Positions 9,705-19,796 of a DNA stretch of 64,000 bases are shown here, one piece after another. This DNA comes from Aldehydirespirator sp965204875. Lineage in GTDB: Bacteria; Actinomycetota; Acidimicrobiia; Acidimicrobiales; Aldehydirespiratoraceae. The notes beneath the pieces are model-generated. The model searched no databases, was not told the DNA's origin, and saw only the letters and a program-made list of their open reading frames with translations. Location of the stretch: positions 2,990,165 through 3,054,164 of the forward strand of contig OZ242020.1 of NCBI GenBank assembly GCA_965204875.1, in the 5' to 3' direction. The position numbers were made by a program, and so were the translations under genes. Each line of letters starts with the position of its first letter. Positions within the stretch are counted from its first letter, which is position 1.

Positions 9705-12700
9705 CTACTGGTGAGGCTCTGAGAGCAGTTCCTTGAGAGCGGGACCGTAGGCGGCCAGCTTGGCCGGGCCGATCCCGGGCACGGCGAGCAGGGCATCGTC
9801 GGTAGTGGGGCGGCTGCGAGCCAGATGCCGCATCACGGCGTCGGAGAACACAACATAGGCCGGAACCTGCTCGGCTCGGGTCTGCTCTAGCCGCCAGGCA
9901 CGCAGGCGCTGGAAGGTCGCAGCGGCCTCCGGCTCGGCTGCCTCATCGATGGGCGGGCTCTGAAACCCCGATGCCGAGGATGTAGGCACCCGTGTCCCAG
10001 TCGTCCTGGCAGCTGACGGCCGGCTGGACCTGGCCGGCACGGAGGCCGCATGTGCGCTGGCCGTGGTCGCTTTGGTTGTGGCTTCCGGTCCGCTGGGCGG
10101 AGTCGTATCGGCACTGTGCCGGCTGTCGGGACTCGGCTTGAAGCGCCAGGCCGTCTCGTTGATGAACGGGGACTGCGGGCCGTCAGCGATGATCAGCACG
10201 GACTCCGAGCACCGGGTGAGCGCCACGTGGAAGACGCGACGCTCCTCCTCGGTGTCGCCGGCCAGGCGGTGCGGCATCAGTCCCTCGGTGGCTGACAGCA
10301 GTATCACATGGGGCCACTCCAGGCCCTTGACCCGGTGAACGGTGGCCAGGCGCACGCCGCTCCCCCACGATGCGCGCCCGATCCGCGGGGCGACCTCGCC
10401 GGAGCCGCCGCCGCTGCCTGGCTTGCGGAGCCGGGCCGCCAGCCACGCCTCGAAGCCCGCCGGATCGTCGCAATGCGGCGCCACCGACAGCAGCGCCCTC
10501 AGGTCGTCGCCGTGAGCGGAGCGGTCCACCGACCGGCGCGAGGCGTCGAGCCGCTCGTCGAGGCTGGCGCCGAGTTGGACGCCGTCGCGCACCGCCTCCA
10601 GCAGTCGCTGCGTGCCGGCGCCGTCACGGGCCAGCTCGCCCAGGCGCTCCACGTCATCCGCGAAGGCAGCGACCTTCTGGGCGGTCCGCTCATCTGAGAT
10701 CCGCCCGGCCAGCCGCCGCAGCGCGCCCACGTTGCGCTGCTCCGCGATCCACTCGACGACCCGCGGCGAGATGCCCCGCGGCGGGCGGCGCGCCGCCGTG
10801 GCCAGTGCCGGTGCGGGCAGCCGGGCGGTCCCCGATGTGGCCAGCCTGAGCCATGCAAGCATCGCCGCGACCCCCGTGCGCTCCAAGAACCACGGCCCGA
10901 CCGGGGCCATGTGATCGATGCCAGCCTCCGACAGCAGGATCTGCGGTGCCAGCAGCGTGCTGTTGACCCTGGTCAGCACCGCGATGTCCTCAAGCCTCGC
11001 GCCTCCGGCGATGAGGGTGCCAACCCGCTCGACCACTGCCGAGCCGCCGTCATCTGACCTCACCGTCTCCAGCGGCGCCAGCGCAGCCGCTCTCGGAGAA
11101 GACCCCACCACAGAACCGCCCTCGACACTCATCACCGTCTCCACCGGCGCCAGCGCAAAATCGCTCTCGCCAGTCATCACCGTCTCAACAGGCGCCGGTG
11201 CAACCATCTTCGGAGGACACGCCAGAAGCGAGCCGGTACCTGGCGCCGCAGCCTCCACCGGCTGCTCGACGGCGCGGGCGGGGTGGTCGGGGCGGGGCTC
11301 GATGTCCTTGGCGATGCGGTACCGGTTGTGCGACAGCAGGTTCGCGGCGGCCTCCACCACCGCAGGCGGGCACCGGTAGTTGACGTTCAGCAGGTGCCTG
11401 CAGGCGCCGGGGAACCAGCGCTCGTACTCGACCAGCCAGCGCGGCGAGGCCCCCGAGTAGCCGTAGATGGTCTGATCGTCGTCGCCCACGCCGAAGACGT
11501 CGGCTCTGGGGCCTGCCAGCAGGCGGATCATCAGCAGGTGCGCCGGAGTGAGGTCCTGGAACTCGTCCACCAGCAGCACGCCGCAGGCTCGGCGGGCCGC
11601 GGCGCGCGCCGCCGGGTCGGTGAGCAGCACGTCGATGGCCCGCACGATCTGATGGTCGAAGTCGACGACCTCGCGCTCTGCGAGAGCCTCGGCGTACGCG
11701 GGGGCCAACTCCGCGAAGCCGGCCACATCGGGATAGAAGTCGCGCTCCACCTCCGCCGGATCCCGCAGGCCCAGCCGCGAGGCCGTCAGCGCTTCCAGCC
11801 ACGGCGCCAGCGGATCGGTCATGGCACGGCGGCGGCGCCGGGGCGAGCGCTCCCCCACCAGGCCGTGCAGGATGTCGCGCGCCTGCATCTCGTCGATCAC
11901 CTCCACCCTGCCGTGACTGCGGGGCGCGGCGAACGGGCCGGTGCCGTTGCAGGCGGCCAGCGCCAGGCTGTTCAGGGTGCGCACCTTCAGGCCGGGCAGA
12001 TCCGCGGTGCGCTCCTGCATCTCGGCGCGGGCCCGCACGTTGTAGGCGACCAGGCACGCCGCGGCGGGCGCCACCCCGAGGTCGCGCACCAGCCAGCGGG
12101 CCCGCTCGGTGAGCACCCGCGTCTTGCCCGAGCCGGCGGGCGCCACTATGCAGGCGCCCCCTCCCAGGTGGCCCACCGCCTCGCGCTGATCCGGCGCCAG
12201 CTCCGCGGCCGGCTCGCTGCGATGCAACACGGCCAGGCTGCCGGCGGCCAGGTTCGCGGCCGGTATCAGCGGCACGCCCATGAGATCCGCCGGATCGAAC
12301 GCCTGCAGCGGACCGCCGTCGCACCAGGCTGCGCCGGTCGCGGTGGCGACGTCTCCGGGGCTGCCCACCGCAGCGGGGCGCGCTCCCAGAGCGAGGGCGC
12401 GATCGAGCGGGGCGAAACGCGGCCGGTCTGGATCCCGAGCGTCGACTGTGTTTGAGGTCAGCAGGTGGTGCCACACCTCGTCGGTGAGCGTGAGGCCGGG
12501 GCTCCACCCCCACCACGGCGCCTCCAAAACCGGCTCATGCTGCTGCAGGGGGCCATCGACCTCGATCACCAGCCGCTCCCGGTGGCACCAGGCAGCACGC
12601 AGGCGACGGCCCGCGTCCGGGTCGGGCTCCTCGGGTCGCACCCGCACTCTCGGGCACCGCTCCCAGGGACTCGGCGGGGGCTGCCCCGGCAAGACCAGGA

Positions 12701-12761
12701 CGCTGCGGCCCAGGCAATCAGGACCTGCGGCACCCTCGGCGCCGCTCGCAGCCGGCGTCAT
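9705..12761 (-). CDS. UvrD/Rep-type superfamily 1 DNA helicase with C-terminal HRDC-like domain
   Basis: ATP-dependent 3'-5' helicase of about 1,018 aa. A variable N-terminal region of about 200 residues precedes motif Ia/Walker A APAGSGKTRVL, DEFQDLTPAH (motif II), GDDDQTIYGYSGAS (motif III), NYRCP (motif IV), TVHRVKGLEW (motif V) and FHVALTR (motif VI). The last 80 residues resemble HRDC (LLAVPGIGPAKLAAYG), as in actinobacterial UvrD2. A triple repeat of AP(V/L)ETV is inserted in domain 2A. ATG 12761 is preferred over TTG 12788. Function in repair or restart is inferred from family. Confidence 0.9.
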   Translation of the reverse strand: MTPAASGAEGAAGPDCLGRSVLVLPGQPPPSPWERCPRVRVRPEEPDPDAGRRLRAAWCHRERLVIEVDGPLQQHEPVLEAPWWGWSPGLTLTDEVWHHLLTSNTVDARDPDRPRFAPLDRALALGARPAAVGSPGDVATATGAAWCDGGPLQAFDPADLMGVPLIPAANLAAGSLAVLHRSEPAAELAPDQREAVGHLGGGACIVAPAGSGKTRVLTERARWLVRDLGVAPAAACLVAYNVRARAEMQERTADLPGLKVRTLNSLALAACNGTGPFAAPRSHGRVEVIDEMQARDILHGLVGERSPRRRRRAMTDPLAPWLEALTASRLGLRDPAEVERDFYPDVAGFAELAPAYAEALAEREVVDFDHQIVRAIDVLLTDPAARAAARRACGVLLVDEFQDLTPAHLLMIRLLAGPRADVFGVGDDDQTIYGYSGASPRWLVEYERWFPGACRHLLNVNYRCPPAVVEAAANLLSHNRYRIAKDIEPRPDHPARAVEQPVEAAAPGTGSLLACPPKMVAPAPVETVMTGESDFALAPVETVMSVEGGSVVGSSPRAAALAPLETVRSDDGGSAVVERVGTLIAGGARLEDIAVLTRVNSTLLAPQILLSEAGIDHMAPVGPWFLERTGVAAMLAWLRLATSGTARLPAPALATAARRPPRGISPRVVEWIAEQRNVGALRRLAGRISDERTAQKVAAFADDVERLGELARDGAGTQRLLEAVRDGVQLGASLDERLDASRRSVDRSAHGDDLRALLSVAPHCDDPAGFEAWLAARLRKPGSGGGSGEVAPRIGRASWGSGVRLATVHRVKGLEWPHVILLSATEGLMPHRLAGDTEEERRVFHVALTRCSESVLIIADGPQSPFINETAWRFKPSPDSRHSADTTPPSGPEATTKATTASAHAASVPARSSRPSAARTTGTRVPTSSASGFQSPPIDEAAEPEAAATFQRLRAWRLEQTRAEQVPAYVVFSDAVMRHLARSRPTTDDALLAVPGIGPAKLAAYGPALKELLSEPHQ
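11061..11214 (-). repeat. Three-copy intragenic repeat inside the UvrD-like helicase gene
   Basis: CACCGTCTCNAC/G-GGCGCC occurs at about 11061, 11133 and 11178 on the plus strand, each followed by similar sequence. On the coding strand this gives APVETVM, APVETVM and APLETVR, separated by acidic spacers. The unequal periods (about 72 and 45 bp) are both multiples of three, so the reading frame stays open. It forms a linker insertion between helicase motifs IV and V. Confidence 0.8.
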
Positions 12762-12913
12762 CGCAGCATCATCGTTACATCTTGCCAAGCGCGCTCACGC
12801 AGGCACGCCACCAGCCGGCGCTCCGGACGCAGATGGCAACACGGCACACCGCGAGGCGACACCCGGCAACGCGCGCCCGCACGGATCGCGGGCCGGCCAT
12901 GTTGCGCTCGCCC

Positions 12914-12919
12914 TATAGT
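12914..12919 (+). promoter_or_regulatory. -10 box (TATAGT) of a leaderless promoter, DUF2510 gene
   Basis: TATAGT ends 6 nt before GTG 12926, which supports that start over ATG 12899 and others further upstream. Confidence 0.6.
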
Positions 12920-12925
12920 CGAGAT

Positions 12926-13915
12926 GTGAGCGACCAGCCGCGGGCCGACTGGTACACCGATCCAGAGGACTCCTCGCAGTACCGCTACTGGGACGGCTCG
13001 GCATGGACCGAGCACCGGGCGCCCCGACACACCGAGCCGCAGCCGGGTCCGCATACTCCCGAGTCCGGCCTGCGCCCGGCAGGTCAGCTGATCAGCGGCT
13101 CCTTCGCCCTGGTGAGGCGCCTGTGGCGCGGCTTGCTCTTGGCGGCCGCAGTTACCTCGGCCGGCATTGCGCTCGCGTGGTGGGGCAGCCTCACCACCGC
13201 GAACCGGATCCTTGACGGCCGGCTCGACGAGATCCTCGACCGGATCAGCGAGCCCGACTTCGACCCGAACGCTCCCGAGCACGAGGAGTACTTCAGCTCG
13301 CTCACGTATGACTGGTCGCCGGGGAGCTTCGTGCCCCTGACGCTGGGCTCGCTGATCGCTTGGCTCGTCATCGCACTCGTCGTCACGGCGGTGATCATCG
13401 CGTCCGCCAGTGACCTAGACGGCCGAGCGCCGACCCTGGCCGCGACGTTGAGGCAGACCCGTCAGCGGATCCTGCGAATGATGGGAGTTCAACTGAAGAT
13501 TGCGGCGCTCCTGCTGGCCGCGATCATCATCCTGCTGCTGCCCGCCATCGTGTCACCCTGGCTGCTGCTCCTGACGGTTCCCGCGATGTTGGCGGTTGCC
13601 GTCGTGTGGGGCACCGTGCTCCAGATCGCGTTCGTCGTGGCCGCGACCGGCCCGGCGAAGCCCTCCATCCGGTACACGTTGCAACTGGTGCGGGGACGGT
13701 TCTGGGGAACGTTCGGGAGGCTGCTGCTCGTCGGGGTGATCGTCACCGTAATCGCATTCGTCATCGGGCTGTCGCTCTCGATCGCCACCGGCACCGGCGA
13801 GGAGCCCTTCCACGTGGTCCAGCTGATCGACGGCGTCATCGCAGCCATGGTGGGCTGGGTGGCGACGGCAGCCACCGTCATCGTCTACCGCGAACTAGGC
13901 GGAGAGTCCGGCTAG
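12926..13915 (+). CDS. DUF2510-domain multi-pass membrane protein
   Basis: A 329-residue protein of unknown role. The N-terminal 30 residues form a DUF2510 domain (ADWYTDPEDSSQYRYWDG then W), a short cytoplasmic motif common in actinobacterial membrane proteins. About six hydrophobic segments follow, from residue 65 to the end, with a charged loop (residues about 100-125) between the first two. Layout resembles other DUF2510-YIP1/DUF975-type proteins but I cannot assign a transport or enzymatic function. It is transcribed away from the helicase gene from a leaderless-type promoter. It converges on the pterin dehydratase gene. Confidence 0.8.
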   Translation: MSDQPRADWYTDPEDSSQYRYWDGSAWTEHRAPRHTEPQPGPHTPESGLRPAGQLISGSFALVRRLWRGLLLAAAVTSAGIALAWWGSLTTANRILDGRLDEILDRISEPDFDPNAPEHEEYFSSLTYDWSPGSFVPLTLGSLIAWLVIALVVTAVIIASASDLDGRAPTLAATLRQTRQRILRMMGVQLKIAALLLAAIIILLLPAIVSPWLLLLTVPAMLAVAVVWGTVLQIAFVVAATGPAKPSIRYTLQLVRGRFWGTFGRLLLVGVIVTVIAFVIGLSLSIATGTGEEPFHVVQLIDGVIAAMVGWVATAATVIVYRELGGESG

Positions 13916-14014
13916 CCCCCACCGGACACAACCCGCCCAGCCCGCCGGGTCCGCCAACCCAGGCCGCCAGGAGAGCCGGAACTCGAATCGGAGTCCGGCT
14001 GATCGGGGTCCTAG

Positions 14015-14305
14015 TCAGCCGGCAATGCCGTCGACGCGCTGGACGAAGTCACGGTCGCGAGCCGTCAGGCCGCCTGCGTCGTGGCTGGTGATCGCCAGCT
14101 CCACCCGGTTGTAGACATTCGACCACTCGGGATGATGGAAGAGTCGCTCCGCTATCAGCGCCACATGCGCCATGAAAGCGAACGCGGCCCGGAAGTCTGC
14201 GAACTCATAGGAGCGGCGCAACACCTCGCCGTCGCGGCGCCACCGGGGATGCGCGGCCAGAAGCTCAGCGATCTCCGACTCGGTGAGCAGTCCGCCAGCG
14301 CTCAT
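14015..14305 (-). CDS. Pterin-4a-carbinolamine dehydratase family protein
   Basis: Small (96 aa) PCD/DCoH-fold protein that dehydrates 4a-hydroxytetrahydrobiopterin or, in Rubisco-type relatives, acts as an assembly factor. It shows the family signature FAFMAHVALIAERLFHHPEW, followed by YNRVELAITSHDAGGLT, with the conserved His pair and SHDAGG. The start is ATG 14305, with TAGCAT at 14314-14319 placed 8 nt before it. No aromatic amino-acid hydroxylase gene is nearby, so the biological substrate is open. Confidence 0.88.
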   Translation of the reverse strand: MSAGGLLTESEIAELLAAHPRWRRDGEVLRRSYEFADFRAAFAFMAHVALIAERLFHHPEWSNVYNRVELAITSHDAGGLTARDRDFVQRVDGIAG

Positions 14306-14340
14306 CGGAACCGATGCTACCCCCGCCACCTGCCACCTGC

Positions 14341-14391
14341 CGGCCGCCCACCCGTGACACGGGCGCACAACCTCACGCAGGCCGACAACCA
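14341..14391 (-). repeat. Dispersed ~51-bp repeat, copy C
   Basis: Read on the minus strand this matches copies A (23880-23930) and B (24684-24734), with core TGTCGG....GTGAGGTTGTG and end CGGGTGG. It lies between sufC2 and the pterin dehydratase gene. About three quarters of positions agree between copies by eye. Confidence 0.65.
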
Positions 14392-14414
14392 GCTACCTGC
14401 GATCTCGCCGAACC

Positions 14415-15218
14415 TCACGCCAGGAGGTCGGCGAAGGGATCTCCGAAGGGGTCGGTGAAGGGGTTCGCGGCGGTGCCGGGATCGGGCCGGGGCAGAGCCG
14501 CGGTCCAGCGTTCATAGCCCTCGGCCTCCAGCTGCTCGGCCAGCTCGACGCCGCCGGACTCCTGCACCCGCCCGCCCGCGAACACGTGGACCATGTCGGG
14601 CCGGAGGTGATCGAAGACCTTGCTCGAGTGGGTGATCGTCAGCACGCCGAGGCCGTCGTGGGTGGTGGCGTGCTCGATACGGTCGCCCACGAGACGCAGC
14701 GCATCCACGTCAAGGCCCGAGTCCAGCTCGTCGACGACGGCGAAGGCGGGTGCCAGCACGCCGAGCTGCAGCGCCTCGTTGCGCTTGCGCTCGCCACCGG
14801 ACAGGTCGACGTTCACGGGCCGCGCCAAGAACCTCTCGTCGAAGCCGATCCGCTCGGCCTCCTCGCGCATCCGCTCGGCCACGGCCGCGCCCTCGGGCGT
14901 GCACACCGACTCGGTGAGCATGTCCAGCAGCGAGACGCCCGGAACCTCGGTGGGGTACTGCATGGTCAGGAACAGCCCCGCCTCGGCGCGACGCCACGCC
15001 GGCAGCCCCAACAACTCCGTGCCGTCGAGGCGCACCGAGCCGCCGGACACCCCGTAGCCGCCGCGGCCGGCGATCACGTGGGCCAGCGTCGACTTCCCCG
15101 AGCCGTTGGGTCCCATGACCGCGTGAACCTCTCCGGCTCGCACCTCTAAGTCGACGCCCGTGAGGATCTCACGTCCCGCCACCGAGGCCCGCAGCCCCTC
15201 GATCACCAGGGTGCTCAC
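14415..15218 (-). CDS. sufC: SUF Fe-S assembly ATPase SufC (second copy)
   Basis: Second SufC-type ABC ATPase, 267 aa from GTG 15218. Walker A GPNGSGKST, signature LSGGERKRNE and Walker B FAVVDELDSGLD are intact. The C-terminus carries a short repeat (NPFTDPFGDPFADLLA) that the first SufC lacks. An in-frame GTG at 15338 overlaps the Rieske gene stop (GTGA) and would add 40 low-complexity residues; the family start favours 15218. It is last in the sufB-sufD-Rieske-sufC set, so it is the likelier partner of SufBD. Confidence 0.92.
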   Translation of the reverse strand: MSTLVIEGLRASVAGREILTGVDLEVRAGEVHAVMGPNGSGKSTLAHVIAGRGGYGVSGGSVRLDGTELLGLPAWRRAEAGLFLTMQYPTEVPGVSLLDMLTESVCTPEGAAVAERMREEAERIGFDERFLARPVNVDLSGGERKRNEALQLGVLAPAFAVVDELDSGLDVDALRLVGDRIEHATTHDGLGVLTITHSSKVFDHLRPDMVHVFAGGRVQESGGVELAEQLEAEGYERWTAALPRPDPGTAANPFTDPFGDPFADLLA

Positions 15219-15334
15219 AGCACGCCCCCCGCCATGACCGCGCCCTGCCGCCCACGACACGCCCAAGTCACGACACGGCCGCTTGTCAAGCAGGAGTGCC
15301 TGGGCGCAACCACCTCGATCACCGAAGGAACCAC

Positions 15335-15676
15335 TCACCCGTCCTCGGCCGCCGCGCTGTCCAGTTTCAGCACGATCATCCCGTCAACCACAGACACGTC
15401 GTATGAAGGCACCGCACGGGTCGCCGGCAGTGAGAGCGGCTCGCCGGTCGCGAGATCGAACATGGCCCCGTGGGCCGCGCACTCGATCGCACAGTCGTCG
15501 GGCTCGACCCACCCCTCCGAGAGCGACACCTCGGCGTGGCTGCAGGTGTCGCCGATGGCATACACGTCGTCGCCGACGCGCACCACCGCAACGCTGTGGC
15601 CGGCGACCTCGACCCTCCGTGCCGAGTCCGGCGCAAGATCGTCCAAGCCGAACAGCTCATAGGTCGCCATCGTCAC
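15335..15676 (-). CDS. Rieske-type [2Fe-2S] ferredoxin in the suf cluster
   Basis: Small soluble Rieske protein of about 113 aa. Both cluster ligand pairs are present: CSHAEVSL (Cys-x-His) and, 18 residues on, ECAAHGAMFD (Cys-x2-His). It resembles ferredoxin subunits of Rieske non-heme dioxygenases, but similar proteins are regular members of actinobacterial suf operons, as here between sufD and sufC. It presumably delivers electrons or senses cluster status; that is inference. The start is GTG 15676 or ATG 15670. Confidence 0.92.
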   Translation of the reverse strand: MTMATYELFGLDDLAPDSARRVEVAGHSVAVVRVGDDVYAIGDTCSHAEVSLSEGWVEPDDCAIECAAHGAMFDLATGEPLSLPATRAVPSYDVSVVDGMIVLKLDSAAAEDG

Positions 15677-15720
15677 CCCTCCCGCTCATGCCTGCCCTGA
15701 TCAAGCCTGCCATTGCCGGA

Positions 15721-17007
15721 TCATGCCGCCCGATCTGGCGCCTGGCTCAACATCTCGTTGAGCTTGAGGTCGAGACTTTGGCGCACCCATTCACCGACCG
15801 AGCCGACCGGCAGCTTGCCGATCACCTCGTCGAAGAACCCGGCAACGATCAGGCGCTCGGCCGCAGCCGTCGGCACGCCCCGGCTCTCCAAGTAGAAGAC
15901 CTGGTCGGGATCGACGGGGCCGACGGCGGAGGCGTGGCTGCACCGCACGTCGTTGTTCTCGATCTCCAGGTTCGGCACCGATTCCGCCCAGGCGTCGTCG
16001 CTGAGCTTGAGGTTGCGGTTCGTCTGGAAGGCGTTGGCGCCACGGGCGTCGGGACGGATTCGGATGAGCCCCGTGTACACGCTGCGGGCCGCGTCGCCCA
16101 CGGCGCCCTTGTAGAGCAGGTTGGAGCCCGTGTCGGGCGCGGCGTGGTCCTGGTAGGTGCGGAAATCGAGCACCTGATCGCCCGAGCCGAAGTACGCGCA
16201 CAGCAGGTCGCCGGCTGCGCCCCGGCCCAGGAGCCGGGTGTCCGTGCTGGTGCGGGCGTAGGCCCCGCCGAGAGCGACCGATGCGGCCACGAGCGAGGCG
16301 TCCTGCTCCACCCGGGCGACCTGCGCCGCGATCTGCCAGGCGCGATGGTCGTGTGTCTGCAGGTTCAGGTAGCCGAGACGGGCCGCCTGTGCCAGATGCA
16401 GCTCCACGACCGGCACGACGAGCGCCGCGCCCGCCGAGCGCTGGACGTCGAGCACGGTTGCCCGCGCGTCACGCCCGAGGCGCACCACCAGCCGCGGGAA
16501 GCTCGCCGCGCCGGGCGAGCAGCCGTGGTGGCGCACCACGATCGCGCCCCGCACCGCGGCACCGGCCGGAACATCGATCAGCAGCGGTGTGGGAGTGAAG
16601 GCGTCGTTGAGCAGCGTGAAGTAGTCGCGGGGCTCGCCCGACACGGCGCCAAGCAACTCGGGTCCCTCGGGGGCCCCGCTCAGCGGCCCCACGAACACAC
16701 CCTCCGACGCCAGCGCATCCACGCCGCCGGCGGCCACCATGTGACCGTCGGCGACATCCACCACGGCGACCGCGTCCGCGCCTGGGATATCGCCCTGTCC
16801 ATCCGCTCCGGGAGCGTCGATCACACCGTTCGCCGGGCGATACGAACCCAGGTCGAAGTCGGAGATCGCGCTGTAGCGCCACTCCTCGGCGGCCGCGGTG
16901 GGCAGCTCAGCGGCCGCGAAGCGCTCCGCGGCCGCGGCCCGGCGCTGCACCAGCCACTTCGGGCCCGCCAGCGCCCGGGCTGCATCGACAGTGAAATCGT
17001 GCGCCAA
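15721..17007 (-). CDS. sufD: Fe-S scaffold protein SufD
   Basis: Partner of SufB in the SufBC2D scaffold, 428 aa. It has a helical N-terminal part, then a long right-handed beta-helix, ending with the SUF core motif region NDVRCSHASAVGPVDPDQVFYLESRG. TTG 17007 lies 1 nt after the stop of the preceding Cys/Lys-rich gene, so translation is probably coupled. Its own stop (ATGA) overlaps the ATG of a 7-codon frame (MIRQWQA) before the Rieske gene. Confidence 0.92.
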   Translation of the reverse strand: MAHDFTVDAARALAGPKWLVQRRAAAAERFAAAELPTAAAEEWRYSAISDFDLGSYRPANGVIDAPGADGQGDIPGADAVAVVDVADGHMVAAGGVDALASEGVFVGPLSGAPEGPELLGAVSGEPRDYFTLLNDAFTPTPLLIDVPAGAAVRGAIVVRHHGCSPGAASFPRLVVRLGRDARATVLDVQRSAGAALVVPVVELHLAQAARLGYLNLQTHDHRAWQIAAQVARVEQDASLVAASVALGGAYARTSTDTRLLGRGAAGDLLCAYFGSGDQVLDFRTYQDHAAPDTGSNLLYKGAVGDAARSVYTGLIRIRPDARGANAFQTNRNLKLSDDAWAESVPNLEIENNDVRCSHASAVGPVDPDQVFYLESRGVPTAAAERLIVAGFFDEVIGKLPVGSVGEWVRQSLDLKLNEMLSQAPDRAA

Positions 17008-17008
17008 G

Positions 17009-17476
17009 TCAGCCGCCGTCGCGGTACCGCTTGCGGAACCGCTCGCCGAGGCCGCCGCCCGAGGAGGGACCTTGGCCTCGGCCGCCCTTGTTGCCCTTGC
17101 CCTTGGTGTTCTTGTTGCCCTTGCGGTTGCCCTTGGACTTCTTGCGGCCCTTGGGCCCGCCCCGGCGCTTGCGCCGCTCCACCTCGATGTCCGCGTAGAT
17201 GTCGGGGGCGGCGGCGTTGACGATGTCCTCGGCCTCGTCGAGCAGGGCGCCGATGCTGTCGTCGTTTCCCAGGCTGGCCGGCTCGGGCGGCGTCTCAGGC
17301 GTGACCAGCGACCCGTAGCTCCAGTTCACGTCGGCCAGGCGACGGGTGTAGGACTGGCAGTCCTCGGGGCAGCGCCAGGGCGCCTCCGGCGCCAGGTCCA
17401 GATCGCACTTGCGCACGGTGTCACCGTTGGGATAGGTGCGCGACTCGAAGTACTTGCAGTCCTGGCGCATCGGCAT
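17009..17476 (-). CDS. Cys-rich protein with Lys/Gly-rich tail, encoded between sufB and sufD
   Basis: Not a known Suf component. The 155-aa protein has a cysteine-bearing head (QDCKYFESRTYPNGD, KCDLDLAPEAPWRCPEDC) that could bind zinc or a cluster. A middle acidic helix follows (residues about 70-100). The tail is almost only Lys, Gly, Arg and Asn (KGNRKGNKNTKGKGNKGG), likely disordered and nucleic-acid binding. ATG 17476 is chosen because MPMRQDC begins the head directly. Position between sufB and sufD, with near-contact to sufD, suggests a job in cluster assembly; this is inference from context. Confidence 0.75.
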   Translation of the reverse strand: MPMRQDCKYFESRTYPNGDTVRKCDLDLAPEAPWRCPEDCQSYTRRLADVNWSYGSLVTPETPPEPASLGNDDSIGALLDEAEDIVNAAAPDIYADIEVERRKRRGGPKGRKKSKGNRKGNKNTKGKGNKGGRGQGPSSGGGLGERFRKRYRDGG

Positions 17477-17558
17477 GCCCACAGTGTGGCAAGCCGCGTG
17501 CCGTTCGCGTCGCATCCGCGAGGTGCAGGTGCGCCGCAGGGACTTCTGCCCGACCCTC

Positions 17559-18960
<1,402 letters not shown>

Positions 18961-19150
18961 ATGGGCTGACCTCCCGGCTGCATTCCATGCACCCCAAGCT
19001 ACCGCCCCGTGTGACAATCACCCGGCCCATCGCCCCGCATCCACTCGGCCCCGCCGGATCCTGGCCCCGGCTCGCCGCTCCTGCCCGCAGCACTCACGCC
19101 ACCGCCCGGCACGCAGGCAGGCGGGTCAGCAGCCCCTGAAGGTTTGCGGT

Positions 19151-19185
19151 TTCTGCCCGCTGCGCCTTCGGCGGCGGGACAGGAA
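19151..19185 (-). terminator. Possible terminator hairpin after the gamma-CA gene
   Basis: TTCTGCCCGCTGC and GCGGCGGGACAGGAA pair imperfectly around GCCTTC, just past the end of the minus-strand gene at 19206. There is no T-run, so it could instead be a processing or unrelated hairpin. Confidence 0.35.
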
Positions 19186-19205
19186 CCCCGCCTCCGGCGG
19201 CACTC

Positions 19206-19724
19206 TCAGTCGATGCGGCGGAGCTCCGCGCGGTAGCGGTGGATGCGCTCGGCGTATGCCTCGGAGTTCCTCAGGTTCTGGCCGGGCTTGAGCGCGTTCT
19301 CGCGGATGCGCGCCGGAGTTCCCAGCGCCATGGCGTCGCGCGGCACCACCATCGCGCGGGTCACGGTGGCGTTGGCGCCCACCAGGGCGTGGGGACCGAC
19401 ACGCGCCTCGTGCAGCACGACCGAGCCGACGCCGATGAGCGAGGCGTCATACACCGTGCAGCCCTCGAGGTGGGCCTGGTGGCCGATGGTGCAGTCGTCG
19501 CCGACGATCGTGGGAAGCTCCGGGGTGCAGTGGATCACCGCGCCGTCCTGGACGTTGCTGCGGGCCCCGATACGGATGAGGCCGTCGTCGCCACGCAGCA
19601 CCGCGCACGGCCACACGGAGGCCTGCGGGCCCAGCACGACGTCGCCGATCACGACCGCAAGCGGGTGGACATAGGCCGTGGGATCGATCCAGGGCCGGAG
19701 GTCGCCCAGCGCGTAGACGGCCAT
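19206..19724 (-). CDS. Gamma-carbonic-anhydrase-like hexapeptide-repeat protein
   Basis: Left-handed beta-helix protein of 172 aa in the YrdA/PaaY/CcmM-like gamma class. Hexapeptide repeats run from about residue 12 to 140, then a C-terminal helix. Candidate zinc histidines are in DGAVIHC, TIGHQAH and LEGC, spaced as in the family (one plus a HxxxxH pair). Enzymatic activity in this subgroup is often weak or unproved. Its start region MAVYALGD is duplicated 72 bp upstream as the start of a micro-ORF. It is co-directional with and downstream of the flavin reductase gene. Confidence 0.88.
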   Translation of the reverse strand: MAVYALGDLRPWIDPTAYVHPLAVVIGDVVLGPQASVWPCAVLRGDDGLIRIGARSNVQDGAVIHCTPELPTIVGDDCTIGHQAHLEGCTVYDASLIGVGSVVLHEARVGPHALVGANATVTRAMVVPRDAMALGTPARIRENALKPGQNLRNSEAYAERIHRYRAELRRID

Positions 19725-19796
19725 CTAGCGACGAGTGCCGCGCACCCGAGCGCACCGTGTGAACGGCACGCGGTCGCCCAGCGCGTAGACGGCCAT
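19725..19796 (-). CDS. Bridging micro-ORF between flavin reductase and gamma-CA genes (23 aa)
   Basis: The ATG directly follows the flavin reductase stop (TAGATG), and its own TAG directly precedes the gamma-CA ATG (TAGATG again). The first eight residues, MAVYALGD, are identical to the gamma-CA start. A 25-bp unit (GCCCAGCGCGTAGACGGCC plus ATCTAG on the plus strand) is present twice, 72 bp apart. The period is a multiple of three, exactly what an abutting stop-start needs to be preserved. Confidence 0.5.
   Translation of the reverse strand: MAVYALGDRVPFTRCARVRGTRR

Noticed and set aside
15219..15338. 40-residue N-terminal extension of the second SufC (GTG 15338)
   Set aside because: It overlaps the Rieske stop neatly but is low complexity and absent from SufC proteins; kept only as an alternative start.
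15677..15724. Further bridging micro-ORF between sufD and the Rieske gene (MIRQWQA, then LIRAGM)
   Set aside because: The first frame overlaps the sufD stop and a TTG, but the second does not end at the Rieske start, so the chain is not closed.
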